Source: DATKZB01 sp035528235 (GTDB taxonomy: Bacteria > Planctomycetota > Phycisphaerae > FEN-1346). Taken from it: a stretch of 36,089 nt of DNA. This document shows positions 16,074 through 26,028 of the stretch, piece by piece. Where the stretch lies: contig DATKZB010000174.1 of the NCBI GenBank assembly GCA_035528235.1, positions 1 through 36,089 on the forward strand. The letters are read 5' to 3'. A program made the translations under genes and the position numbers. Position 1 is the stretch's first letter. Each line of letters opens with the position of its first letter. The notes under the pieces are model-generated. The model was given only the letters and a program-made list of their open reading frames with translations. It had not been told where the DNA came from and ran no database searches.

Positions 16074-16140
16074 GACCGGTCTCGAAAACCGGCGTGCCCT
16101 TTCTGGGTACCGGGGGTTCGAATCCCCCCCCTCTCCGCCA
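16074..16140 (+). pseudogene. 3' fragment of tRNA-Ser (not functional)
   Basis: The fragment has the anticodon arm, long variable arm, T arm and CCA of the tRNA-Ser at 21145-21235, but the acceptor 5' strand and D arm are replaced by unrelated sequence. The universal U33 is a C here, and one extra C disrupts the T-stem/acceptor register. It is a duplicated tRNA end of the kind left by tRNA-targeting integration. Confidence 0.85.
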
Positions 16141-16378
16141 GTTTCTGAAGTCAATCGGCGTTCCCGCCCCGGTCAGCCGCGCTTCCGCGCGACGGACTTC
16201 CCGCCGTTGCGGTCCGCGGAGGTTCGTCGAAGTTCGTCCGAGTCCGCGTTGTTTGGTAAGGGGGGCGCAAGGGACGCCAGCCCGAGTAGCGATGTGCCTG
16301 CCCATCCAGAGAAGCCCTGTGTGTCTCAGCTTCGGGTCGACTGTTGGGTCTTCGTATCTTACGAGGCAACGTGGTCTG
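16074..16378 (+). repeat. Left arm of a ~300-bp inverted repeat derived from tRNA-Ser and its downstream flank
   Basis: This segment matches, in opposite orientation, 20909-21210. It begins inside the anticodon stem of tRNA-Ser (GACCGGT), continues through the CCA end at 16140 and about 238 bases beyond. A block of 59 bases (16277-16335) is identical in both copies, while other parts differ at scattered positions. The 4.5 kb between the arms holds essentially one gene. Confidence 0.85.
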
Positions 16379-16548
16379 CTCCCCATTTCTGATCCACCCA
16401 GAGCGAGACTTTTTCATGGCCCGTGCTCCGGAGCGGCGGCGTGAACCGGAGGCCGAGGCGCAGCCGAGGCCGAACCACGGCGGCGGCAGGGATTCGTACA
16501 TCCGGCGGCTCGCGCGGAAGCAGCCGCAGCCGAAGTCTCTGTAGTGGC

Positions 16549-16710
16549 CGGCGTGCCGTAGCGGCCGCAGCAGACCATCTCGCCCGGCTCCGTCAGGACG
16601 CGGACCGTCTGGCCCTGGATGGGCACGAGCGACGAGTCGATCATCACAAGGTGGTCTCTGTCTGCTTCCTCGGCCAGGGACCGGTTCACGGCTTGGTTCC
16701 GCGCGACCAG
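16549..16710 (-). pseudogene. Short protein-like stretch, possibly a gene remnant
   Basis: The - strand frame covering these bases reads like protein (VNRSLAEEADRDHLVMIDSS, then VPIQGQTVRVLTEPGEMVCC), but it is embedded in low-complexity Arg/Ala sequence and has no supported start or stop. I recognise no family. The rest of 16379-16980 contains nothing convincing apart from the hairpin at 16889. Confidence 0.25.
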
Positions 16711-16888
16711 TCGACGCGGCAAACACCGTTCGTCAAGGCCGGCCGCCGTGCAACCGCCGACCGGGAGTCGGGGCGGGCTCGGCGACAATCTTCACGGATA
16801 CCCCTCGGGCTCAACCTCGGTTATAGGTGAAGTGGGCCGCGGAGCCCGCTGTCGCGAGCGGAATCCCGCGCGCCGCCAGGGCGCCGTA

Positions 16889-16911
16889 GCGCGGGGGTCT
16901 GTCCCCCGCGC
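16889..16911. repeat. Perfect GC-rich hairpin upstream of the large secreted protein gene
   Basis: GCGCGGGGG (16889-16897) pairs perfectly with CCCCCGCGC (16903-16911) around a TCTGT loop. It has no U-tract and lies 70 bases before the GTG start at 16983. It resembles an interspersed palindromic element rather than a terminator. Confidence 0.6.
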
Positions 16912-16982
16912 CTTCCTGCGCGGTACCCAATGCCCCGCGCTTTGGCGCGCAAGGCCGGTATGGGCTGCCAAAGGAGAGTCCT

Positions 16983-19900
16983 GTGAAGCGAGTCCTCGTG
17001 GTGCTGGGGCTGGCCTGTCTCGCGTGTGCCAGTGGCCGAAGCGCGGCGGAGGAAGCCCGTCCGCCCGCCCCCTCGCCCGCGCCGGCGGTCGTCCTGCCCC
17101 TCGACCGGACGGCCTACTTCGTCGGCGAGAGGGTGCCCCTCGCGTTCGCGGGGTTCGACGGTCCGGTGCGGGTCGAGGCGATCAACGAAGACGGCCCTGT
17201 GCTCCTCTACGACGGCGTGGCCGCGCCCCTCCTTCTCGACACGTCCCATCTTGCACCGGGGGATTACCGGCTCCAGGTCAATGGGCGTGCGGCGCTTGCG
17301 CGGCTCTCGATTGTGGCGACGCTGCGCAGGAGCGCCGCCTCGCTCCAGGACGAGTCGCCGCCCCGGCTTCCGCGCTTCGACCCGCAGAAGCCCAACACGC
17401 CCGACGAGCGCCGCGCCATCGCCGAGCGCCACTGGGACGGCGTGGTGCAGACGCTCAAGGAAAGCGGCATCAGCGCCGTCTTCCACATGGCCAGCGACGA
17501 CACCCCGCGGCAGCCCTACCTCGATGCGCTCGCACGGGCCGGCACCATTCTTCTGGCCAACCCGGACACGCGACCGACCAGTTTCTTTCCGACGCGGAAC
17601 GCGCCCGAGGAACTTGACTCGATGAGTCAGCGCCTGATCCTGGCCGCCCAGGCCAACGGGCTCTACCCCAATTTCGGCGGCTTCTGCTACGGGTGGGACA
17701 CGACCGGCTACGCTGTCGGCGGGCGCAAGGGCCTCATGACCTACTGGGGCTGGGGCGACAAGACCCAGGCCCTCCGCGCCTACATCGACCGGATCGACTG
17801 CCAGATGACGGCCGAGTTTACGCGCCGCACCGGCCTTCCGCCCGTCACCGAGGCCGAGTACATCGCCTACCTGGCCTCGATCGGCCGGCCCGAGTTCGCC
17901 CCGGCCATCGACCTGCCCACGAAGACCTGGATCGAGGAGATCGCCCGGTACGCCCGGCCGCTCGACGAGAAGGAGCGGGCGGCGTTCGAAAAACGCCTCG
18001 ACGCGTGGTCGGACTATCTCATGGGTATCTATAATGAAGTCTATGGCCTGTTCGCCGCGAACCTGCGCGCCCTCTACCCGTCGCTGCGCAGCACCGCAAG
18101 CGTCCAGATCGACCACGCAGCCATCCGGTTCGGCCAGTACTTCCCGTCGGCCTACGCGCCCCTGGACTTCCCGTACCAGAGCACCTGGAACGACCAGGTC
18201 GGCGGGCCGGACTACGCGTACCAGTGGCTGCTGACGCAGGCGCTCCTGGAGATGCACCGCGGCCCGAAGCCCATCTGGATCAGCAACGCCCTGGCCGCCG
18301 CCCATGCCCGCGCCGCCTGGCCCGGCAAGTTCCTGCGCGTCGCCGCCCACGGCCTCGCCCACGGCGCGACGGGCATCGGCTTCGCCTGCGAGGCCTTCAG
18401 CAACGTCCTCTCCGGGATGAACCCCGAGACCAACTGGGAGCGCACGAAGGGCAAGAGCGGCGAGGCCGACCTCGTGGCGGGGCGCGACTTCCTCGACCGC
18501 TTCGCCGCCCTCGCCCTGGAGGGCCGCAGCGACCACGGCGTCGGCATCCTCTTCTCCCGCAGCCAGTTCCGCCGCCAGCACCTCGTCATGGGCTACGGCA
18601 CGCCCCACTACAAGGCCCTCGTCGTCCTCACGCGCCTCGGCTACACCCCGCGCTTCGTCACGGAGGAGGACCTCGTGGCCGGGCGTGCCCGCGACCTGAA
18701 GGCCCTCGTGGTGCTCGGGCAGACTTTCCCGATGCCCCGCGACGTGACAGCCGCCGTCGGCGCCTTCGTCAAGGGGGGCGGACGCGTCCTCGTCGACGGC
18801 CAGACGACCGAGAGCCTCCCCGGCGCCGAGCCCCTCGGGTTGGCCCTCCCCTTCACGGAACTCGGCAAGCCGCACAGTTGGACGGCACCCAACATCGTCG
18901 CCGGCGATAACGATACATTCCTATACGAGCGCTGGCATGTCGTCCTCGCCCCGGTCTTCGCCAAAGCCCTCGGCGAGACGGGGCGCGGCATCTTCGCGTC
19001 CCAGGAGGGCGCGGCCACCAAGGTCTCGCTCATGCAGATCGACGGCGGCGAGGCGCGGTACGTCGTCGCCGTCAACGATTCCCACGTCCGGACCCAGGCC
19101 GACTGGCACCAGGTCCGCGAGAGGCTCCTCCCGACGGCCGACGCCCCGTCCGACGCGGTCGTCTACGACTGCACGGAGGAGAAGGCGCTCGGCAAGTTGG
19201 GGCCACTGGAGTGCGACCTCTCGGCGACGACGGCCCGCGTCCTGGCTGTCCTGCCCAGGCCCCTCCAGCGCATCGACCTGGCCGCTACGCAGAAGGCGAC
19301 CGCCGGCGAGGCGATCGTCTTGCGCGTGCGCTTCCGCGACCACGCCGACCGGCCGATCCGCGCGGTCCTGCCCTTCCACATCGCGGTGCGGCGGCCCGAT
19401 GGGGAGACCTGCCGCGAGTTCTACCGCGCCACCGGCCGCGACGGCGACTTCGCCATGGCGGTGCCCGTCCCGGCCAATGCGCCGGCCGGAGACTGGTCGC
19501 TCACGGTGCGGTGCCAACTGGACGGCTCGACGGCCACGCTTCCCGTGTCGGTCCGGGCGGCCCGGTCCACGCGATACGCAACCCCGATCGCCGAGGCGGT
19601 GGTCGTCCGTGGGAAGCCTGCGATCGACGGGCTCCTCGTGCGCGGGCAGAAACTCGTCGCGCCGGTGTTCGAGTCGCCGGAAGCCCTTCGCGTGCTCGCG
19701 GCGGCGGAAAAACTCCGGGAGGTGCTGAAGCGCCGCGGCGTCAAACTCGATATCCTCCGCGACCCGCCCCTCAGCATCTACACCGTCGCCTACGACCCGA
19801 CCGAGGCCGAGAAGGCCGAGAACGCCAGGGCCGACCGCGGCGAGGCCTTCGGCCGCATCCGGCGCGAGACCGTCAACCGCAACGACTGGGCCGCCGCCCT

Positions 19901-20908
19901 CGCTGGCTGGCGCTTCGGCAGGCCCGTCGTCCTCCTCGACCTCGCGGGCGCCAAGGACAACCCCGTGGCCGAGAGCGCCCAGGAAGCCGGCCTCCTCTGG
20001 CCGGCGGCCGGCGCGGCTTTCCCCGGCCCCGGCAAGGCCGTGGTCCACGGCGTGCGATGGATGCTCGCTCCGCATGTCGATGCGATCGTCATCCAGTCCG
20101 CCGACGCCGAGGGCCTCGCCGCCGGCGCCGCCGCCCTGGCCGACCTGCCCGAGGACCGCCTCACGCCTGCGATCGAGTCGGCACGGGCCGAACTCTGGCG
20201 CGAGCGCTGCGTCGGCGCGCGACCCCCCAGGCCCAAGGCCAACGGCCTGACCGCCGACGGGCTGAAGACGGGGCGGGCCCCCCAGCCTCTGGCCATCCGG
20301 TTCGGCGACGCCCGGCCGCCGGCCGCCCAAGAGGTCCGCGCGCCGGCCCCGCCGACCCGTGCCGCCACCGCCGTGCCCGCCGTCTTCGGACCGAAGGAGT
20401 TCGTCTCCTGTATGCCCGACGGCCCCAGGTGGATTGAGGCCGGCACGGCCGACATGCTCGTCCCGGACCTTCGGTTCAGCCCCGGCATCCTCCTGGTGGC
20501 CGACGTGAAGCAGGCCGGCAGGACCCGAATCATCGCCCGCGGCGTCTTCCGCTACAGCGACCGCAAACCGTGCTGGCAGGCCCAGTGGGAGGACATCATC
20601 GAACTCCGCGAGCAGGTGGTCCCCAAGGAGCGGCGGCCGATGGAGATCGCGGTCCTCGTCGGGGGCAAGCCGGTGGGGAAACTCGCCCCCTCGCGCACGG
20701 AGCAGAAGGAGGTGCCCCTCGAGTTGGCGTCGCCCACCGCGGGCCTGAAGCCGAAGACCGCCGTCGAGGAGGTCGTGACCGAACTCTCCGGCGAGGTGGA
20801 CCTGGCGGCGGGTCGGCAGGAGATCCTCCTCGTGCCCCGCCACGTCGTGGACGGCAAACTCGAGGCCGTGGGCGTGGGCCTGCCCCCGCCTCCGCCGTCC
20901 GCCCCCTA

Positions 20909-20909
<1 letters not shown>
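16983..20909 (+). CDS. Large secreted glycosidase-like protein (beta-galactosidase-type fold suspected)
   Basis: The GTG start at 16983 follows AAGGAG by six bases. A signal peptide (residues 1-23) begins a 1308-aa exported protein. Residues of about 25-120 look like a beta-sandwich. Residues of about 135-500 look like a TIM-barrel glycosidase domain with many aromatic residues; YNE at 350-352 is a possible acid/base Asn-Glu of clan A. Residues of about 520-640 (HYKALVVLTRLGYTPRFVTEEDL, then GGGRVLVDG) resemble the trimerisation domain of GH42-type beta-galactosidases. The C-terminal half has further beta-rich domains and ends in PPPPPSAP. No close family name is safe. The gene stands alone between the two arms of an inverted repeat, and its stop codon touches the right arm. 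A role in extracellular glycan breakdown is likely. Confidence 0.8.
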
Positions 20910-21235
<326 letters not shown>

Positions 21236-21800
21236 GCACCGATTGGCCGTGGGATTCTACCATTTTCCGTCCTCTGCCGTCCACCCCGTTTGTCCGGCGC
21301 CCGCCCTCCGACGCCAAGTATTCCGCCAAGTGCGCCTTCCCGTCTGTGCCGGTCGCTTGGGCGTGCCGCGCCGTCGCGGGTGACAGGTCGGGCAGTGCCG
21401 CCACGGCTTCGGACTGCTCGCCGATGTACGAGTGGGAGTAGCGGTCCATCGTCAGCGTGATCGTCGAGTGCCGGGCCAGCGCCTGCGCGACCTTCGGATG
21501 CACGCCCGAGGCAGCCAGGTTCGTGATGAACGTGTGCCTGAAGGCATGGAAGTCGGCCGCGCGGCCCGAATCGTCGCGGTAGCGTATTCCGGCCGCCTCA
21601 AGGTCGGCCCTGAGCATTTTGGCTGTGTCGCCGCGCTTCCGCGGCATGTTGAACGCGGAGACCCCCGCAAGTTTGCCGGCCAGAAAGGGCCGGAGCGCCG
21701 CCGTCATGTCGGGCCGGAGCGGCAGGACGTCCTCGTGGCGATGCTTCGAGTACGCCGCCGCCACGGTGACGGTGGCTGGCGCTCCATCCAGAGCGAATGA
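21236..21800 (-). pseudogene. 5'-truncated tyrosine recombinase (phage-type integrase)
   Basis: The - strand encodes the C-terminal catalytic part of a tyrosine integrase: FHAFRHTFITNLAASGVHPK contains the HxxR box, ARHSTITLTMDRYSH supplies the second His and the nucleophile Tyr. The N-terminal DNA-binding domains and the first catalytic Arg are missing, because homology stops at about 21800 where a transposase remnant begins. The frame also lacks its own stop and reads on through the tRNA. It is therefore inactive. It sits immediately beside tRNA-Ser, the usual arrangement for a tRNA-integrating element. Confidence 0.8.
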
Positions 21801-21941
21801 CGCACGCGTGAGAGCCTGGCGATCCACGTGGGGCAGCGGGTGCGAAGCATGGACGTCATTCGTGTTCTGGAGGGGGTGGCCGGCGAGCACGGGCTGCCCG
21901 AGTCGATCCGGATGGACAACGGTCCGGAGTTTTCGGGACGG
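21801..21941 (+). mobile_element. IS3-family-type transposase remnant
   Basis: The + strand reads TRESLAIHVGQRVRSMDVIR followed by VLEGVAGEHGLPESIRMDNGPEF, which is the DDE core region of IS3-type OrfB transposases (TRECLAI to DNGPEF, containing the second catalytic Asp). Only about 46 codons survive between the cut end of the integrase at 21800 and the 3' end of the efflux pump gene at 21952. No terminal repeats are recognisable. Confidence 0.75.
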
Positions 21942-21951
21942 ACACCCGTTC

Positions 21952-24900
21952 TCAGACAGGGTCCAGGCGGCCGCGCCGGCCCTTCAGCCAGGCCCGGACG
22001 TCGTGTACGGTACAGTAGGCCGCCATCCCGAACAGCCCGAGGAAGGCGGTTGCCACGATCAGCAGCGCGATGACCGGGCCGGAGAGGCCCGTGTGCTTGC
22101 GGAACTCGCGGATCGTCGCGAACAGGACCGGCACGACGAGCATCGTCAGGATCGCGATCGTCATGCCGCCCACCGACGGAATCGCCATCGGCACCATGAC
22201 GTCGGCTCCCCGGCCCACGGACGTGAGAACCGGAAGGAGGGCGAGGATCGTGGTGGCGGTGGTCATCAGGCACGGTCGCACGCGCCGCTGCCCGGCGGCC
22301 ACGACGGCGCTGCGTACGTCGGCCACGGTCGCGGGTTCGCGGTCGCGGAACACCTGCATCAGGTACGTGCCCATCACCACGCCGTCGTCGGTCGCGATGC
22401 CAAACAGCGCCAGGAACCCCACCCACACGGCCACGCTCAGGTTCACGGGATGCACCTGGAACAGGCCGCGCATCGAGACGTCGAAGATGGAGAAGTCGAG
22501 GAACCACGGGCGTCCGTACAGCCACAACAGGATGAAACCGCCCGACCACGCGACGAACACCCCCGTAAAGACGAGCAGCGCCATCGGCACCGACCTGAAC
22601 TGGAAGTAGAGCACCAGGAAGATCGCCCCCAGCGCCACCGGCAGGATCACCGCGAGCGTCCGCTGGCTGCGCACCTGGTTCTCGTAACTGCCGGCGAACC
22701 GGTAACTGACGCCGGCCGGCCGCACGAACTCGCCGCTCGCCTCCTTCGCGGCCAGGTACCTCTGGCAGGCTTCGACGATGTCGACCTCGGCGTTGCCCGG
22801 CGCCATGTCGAAGACGACGTACCCGATGAGCGCGGTGTCCTCGCTCTTGATGGCCTGCGGCCCGCGCACGTAGCGGATCTCGGCGACCTGGTCGAGCGGC
22901 ACCTGGCTGCCGTCCGCCGCCGGCACAAGGACCCGTCCCATGGTCTCGATGCGGTCGCGCAGCTCGCGCTGGTAACGGACGCGGACGCCGAATCGCTCGC
23001 GGCCCTCGACGGTCGTCGTCACCCGCCGGCCGCCGATGGCCACCTCGATCACGTCCTGGAACGCCCGGATCGGCACGCCGTGCCGCGCCAGCGCCTGCCG
23101 GTCGGGCACGATCTCGAGGTACGGTTTGCCGACGATCCGGTCGGCGACGACGGTGGCGGGTTCGACGCCCGGCACCTCTTTCAGGAACCGCTCGATCTCC
23201 AGGCCTGCGCGCTCGATGGTCTGGAGGTCGGGCCCCTTGATCTTGACGCCCATGGGCGCCCGCATGCCGCTCTGGAGCATGACGATGCGGGCGGCGATCG
23301 GCTGGAGCCTCGGCGCCGACGTCGTGCCCGGGATCTCGGTCGCCTTCAGGATCTCGTGCCAGATATCGTCCGGCGATCGGATGGGGTCGCGCCACTGGCG
23401 GAACGGCCGGCCGCCCGGGTCGCCGATCAGGCCGCCGTCGGCGTCGCGGACGAAGTCGCCCTTCGCCCCGTCGTAGCGGAACGTCAGCCGCCGGCCGGCC
23501 GCGTCGGTCACGTACTCCGACTTGTAGTGGATGACCGTCTCGACCATCGAGATGGGGGCCGGATCGAGCGGGGAGTCGACGCGGCCGATCTTGCCGACCA
23601 CGCTCTCGACCTCCGGCACGGCCGCCAGCGCCATGTCCTGCTTGCGGAGCACGTCCATCGCCTCGCCGAGCGACGCGTGCACCATGGTCGTCGGCATGAA
23701 GAGGAACGAGCCCTCGTCCAGGGGCGGCATGAACTCCTTGCCGAGGCCCGGCAGCGCCCGCTGGCCCCAGGCCCAGAACGTGGTGGACCGAACCGTCTGG
23801 GGACGTATACCGACGTGCGCCGCCGCGTCGTCCAGCGGGCCGAACGTCCGGTCGAATCCAAGCCACACGGTCGCGCCGAAGAGGACCAGGGCGCCCACCA
23901 CCAGCAGGAACGGGACCTTCAGGATGAGGCAAACCCGCAGCACCCATGGGTACGCCCACTGGAACAGATGGAAAAACCCGAGGATCGCCGCGAGCAGGCC
24001 GCCCACGAACACCACGTTCCGCACCAAGCCCCGCTCGGGGCCCAGCGGCTCCCAGTACAGCGTCAGGATGATGCCGACCGCCACCACGACCACCGCGTTG
24101 GCCAGCCACGGCCCGGCCCGGGCCACGCGCGCCGACACAAGGTCCTTCAGGAGCAGGTACAGGCCCGGCAGGGCGATGACCACGCCTACCCACCACGCCA
24201 GCGCCAGGCCGACGACCACCGCGGCGGCGAGCAGCAGCCCGCCCACGAGGCGGCGCAGGCGCCGCCGCTCCATCGTCCACCCGAACAGGCTGTGCGCCAG
24301 CGGCGGGAGGACGGTGAGCGCCATCAGGATCGCCGCGATCAGCGCGAACGTCTTCGTGAAGGCCAGCGGCTTGAAGAGTTTCCCCTCGGCGCCGGTCATC
24401 GCGAACACCGGCAGGAACGAGATGATGGTCGTGAGAACGGCCGTGAGGACCGCGCCGCCGACCTCGCTGGTCGCCTGGTGGACCACGGCCAGGCGATCGG
24501 CGTCGGGGGGGGCCTTCTCGAGGTGCCGAAGGATGTTCTCGCAGATCACGATGCCCATGTCGACGATCGTGCCGATGGCGATGGCGATGCCCGACAGCGC
24601 CACGATATTCGCCTCGACGCCGAACAGGCGCATCGCCACGAAGCACAGGAGTACGGTCAGGGGCAGCATGCCGCCGATCAGCATGCTGCTTCTCAGGTGC
24701 ACCACCATTACGACGACGACGATGAGCGTGATCAGGATTTCCTGCGAGATCGCGTCGTTCAACGTGCCCAACGTCTCGTAGATGAGCCCCGTGCGATCGT
24801 AGAACGGAACGATCGCGACCTGGCTGAGGGTGGCCCACGCGGGCCGGTCCTGGCGGGGCATGGGCCGCAGCGCCGTCACCCACGCGCGGTGATCGAGCCT

Positions 24901-26028
24901 GGCGCCCGAGTAGGCCTCGAAGCCCCGGTCCCGGGCGAACCGGCGGATCTCGTCGGGCGTCGTCTTCGCGAAGTCGATGACGACCTTGGCGGGCAGGCCG
25001 GGCGCGATCTCCTCGATCCGCCTCTTGACGTTGGTGATGACGGCGAGCGGGTTGGCGCCGAACCGGGCGACGACCACGCCGCCCACGGCCTCGGCCCCAC
25101 CCTTGTCGATGACCCCGCGCCGCAGCGCCGGCCCCGCCATCACGGTCGCCACGTGCCTGACGAGCACCGGTACGTTGTCGCGGACCCGGATGACACTGTT
25201 CTCGACGTCCGCGATGTGTTTGACGAACCCGATGCTGCGGATGAAGTACTCGACGCGGTTCAACTCGATCGTGCGGGCGCCCACGTCGATGTTCGATGCG
25301 CCGACGGCCTGGAACACCTCGGTCAGCGTCACGCCGTAGGCCCGCATGGCGTCGGGGTCCACGTCGACCTGGTACTCGCGGACGAACCCGCCGACCGACG
25401 CCACCTCGGCCACGCCCTCGGCCGACGCCAGGCCGTACCGGACGTACCAGTCCTGGGCGGTCCGCAGTTCCTCGAGGTCCCACCCGCCGGCGGGGCGGCC
25501 GTCGGGGTCGCGCCCCTCGAGGGTGTACCAGAAGATCTGTCCGAGCGCGGTCGCATCGGGCCCGAGCGCCGGCCTCACGCCCGGCGGAAGAACGTCGGCC
25601 GGCAGGCTGGCCAGCTTCTCCAGAATCCGGGTCCGCGACCAGTGGAAGTCGATCGATTCCTTGAAGATCACGTAGATGGTCGAGAACCCGAAGTTCGAGG
25701 ACGACCGGACCGTCTTGACGCCCGGCACGCCGAGCAGCGCCACCGTCAGTGGGTACGTGATCTGGTCCTCGACGTCCTGCGGCGATCGGCCCATCCACTC
25801 CGTGAAGACGATCTGCTGGTTCTCGCCGATGTCGGGAATGGCGTCGGTGGGAACGGGGCTGCGCGGCAGGTCCCAGAACTCCCAGTCGAACGGGGCGACC
25901 ATGATCCCGGCCGCCACGATCCCGAGGATCATGAGCAGCGAGATCAGCTTGTTCTGCAGGAAGAAGCCGAGCAGCCGGCCGAGGGCAGACCGTTGTTCGG
26001 GCAAGACGGCGAAGGGGTCATCCGCCAT
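21952..26028 (-). CDS. cusA: Heavy-metal RND efflux pump, CusA-like (Cu+/Ag+), enlarged
   Basis: This inner-membrane proton-driven pump of the HME-RND family would export Cu(I)/Ag(I). The N-terminus is typical (FFLQNKLISLL, then DAIPDIGENQQIVFTEWMGRSP). Methionines matching the E. coli CusA triad M573/M623/M672 are present in FLFMPTTM, ISMVETVI and RIVMLQSG, favouring Cu/Ag over Zn/Co. VDMGIVICEN keeps a TM4 acidic residue; CusA K984 corresponds to Cys here (RVRPCLMT). At 1358 aa it is about 300 residues longer than CusA. The extra length is one block of hydrophobic helices between the usual TM6 and TM7 (about residues 590-720), and a Gly/Asp-rich periplasmic insert (VTDAAGRRLTFRYDG onward). 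Its start overlaps the adaptor gene by 11 bp. Confidence 0.93.
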   Translation of the reverse strand: MADDPFAVLPEQRSALGRLLGFFLQNKLISLLMILGIVAAGIMVAPFDWEFWDLPRSPVPTDAIPDIGENQQIVFTEWMGRSPQDVEDQITYPLTVALLGVPGVKTVRSSSNFGFSTIYVIFKESIDFHWSRTRILEKLASLPADVLPPGVRPALGPDATALGQIFWYTLEGRDPDGRPAGGWDLEELRTAQDWYVRYGLASAEGVAEVASVGGFVREYQVDVDPDAMRAYGVTLTEVFQAVGASNIDVGARTIELNRVEYFIRSIGFVKHIADVENSVIRVRDNVPVLVRHVATVMAGPALRRGVIDKGGAEAVGGVVVARFGANPLAVITNVKRRIEEIAPGLPAKVVIDFAKTTPDEIRRFARDRGFEAYSGARLDHRAWVTALRPMPRQDRPAWATLSQVAIVPFYDRTGLIYETLGTLNDAISQEILITLIVVVVMVVHLRSSMLIGGMLPLTVLLCFVAMRLFGVEANIVALSGIAIAIGTIVDMGIVICENILRHLEKAPPDADRLAVVHQATSEVGGAVLTAVLTTIISFLPVFAMTGAEGKLFKPLAFTKTFALIAAILMALTVLPPLAHSLFGWTMERRRLRRLVGGLLLAAAVVVGLALAWWVGVVIALPGLYLLLKDLVSARVARAGPWLANAVVVVAVGIILTLYWEPLGPERGLVRNVVFVGGLLAAILGFFHLFQWAYPWVLRVCLILKVPFLLVVGALVLFGATVWLGFDRTFGPLDDAAAHVGIRPQTVRSTTFWAWGQRALPGLGKEFMPPLDEGSFLFMPTTMVHASLGEAMDVLRKQDMALAAVPEVESVVGKIGRVDSPLDPAPISMVETVIHYKSEYVTDAAGRRLTFRYDGAKGDFVRDADGGLIGDPGGRPFRQWRDPIRSPDDIWHEILKATEIPGTTSAPRLQPIAARIVMLQSGMRAPMGVKIKGPDLQTIERAGLEIERFLKEVPGVEPATVVADRIVGKPYLEIVPDRQALARHGVPIRAFQDVIEVAIGGRRVTTTVEGRERFGVRVRYQRELRDRIETMGRVLVPAADGSQVPLDQVAEIRYVRGPQAIKSEDTALIGYVVFDMAPGNAEVDIVEACQRYLAAKEASGEFVRPAGVSYRFAGSYENQVRSQRTLAVILPVALGAIFLVLYFQFRSVPMALLVFTGVFVAWSGGFILLWLYGRPWFLDFSIFDVSMRGLFQVHPVNLSVAVWVGFLALFGIATDDGVVMGTYLMQVFRDREPATVADVRSAVVAAGQRRVRPCLMTTATTILALLPVLTSVGRGADVMVPMAIPSVGGMTIAILTMLVVPVLFATIREFRKHTGLSGPVIALLIVATAFLGLFGMAAYCTVHDVRAWLKGRRGRLDPV

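Noticed and set aside
16074..16140. A second functional tRNA-Ser
   Set aside because: The 5' acceptor strand and D arm are absent, U33 is changed and the T-stem register is disrupted.
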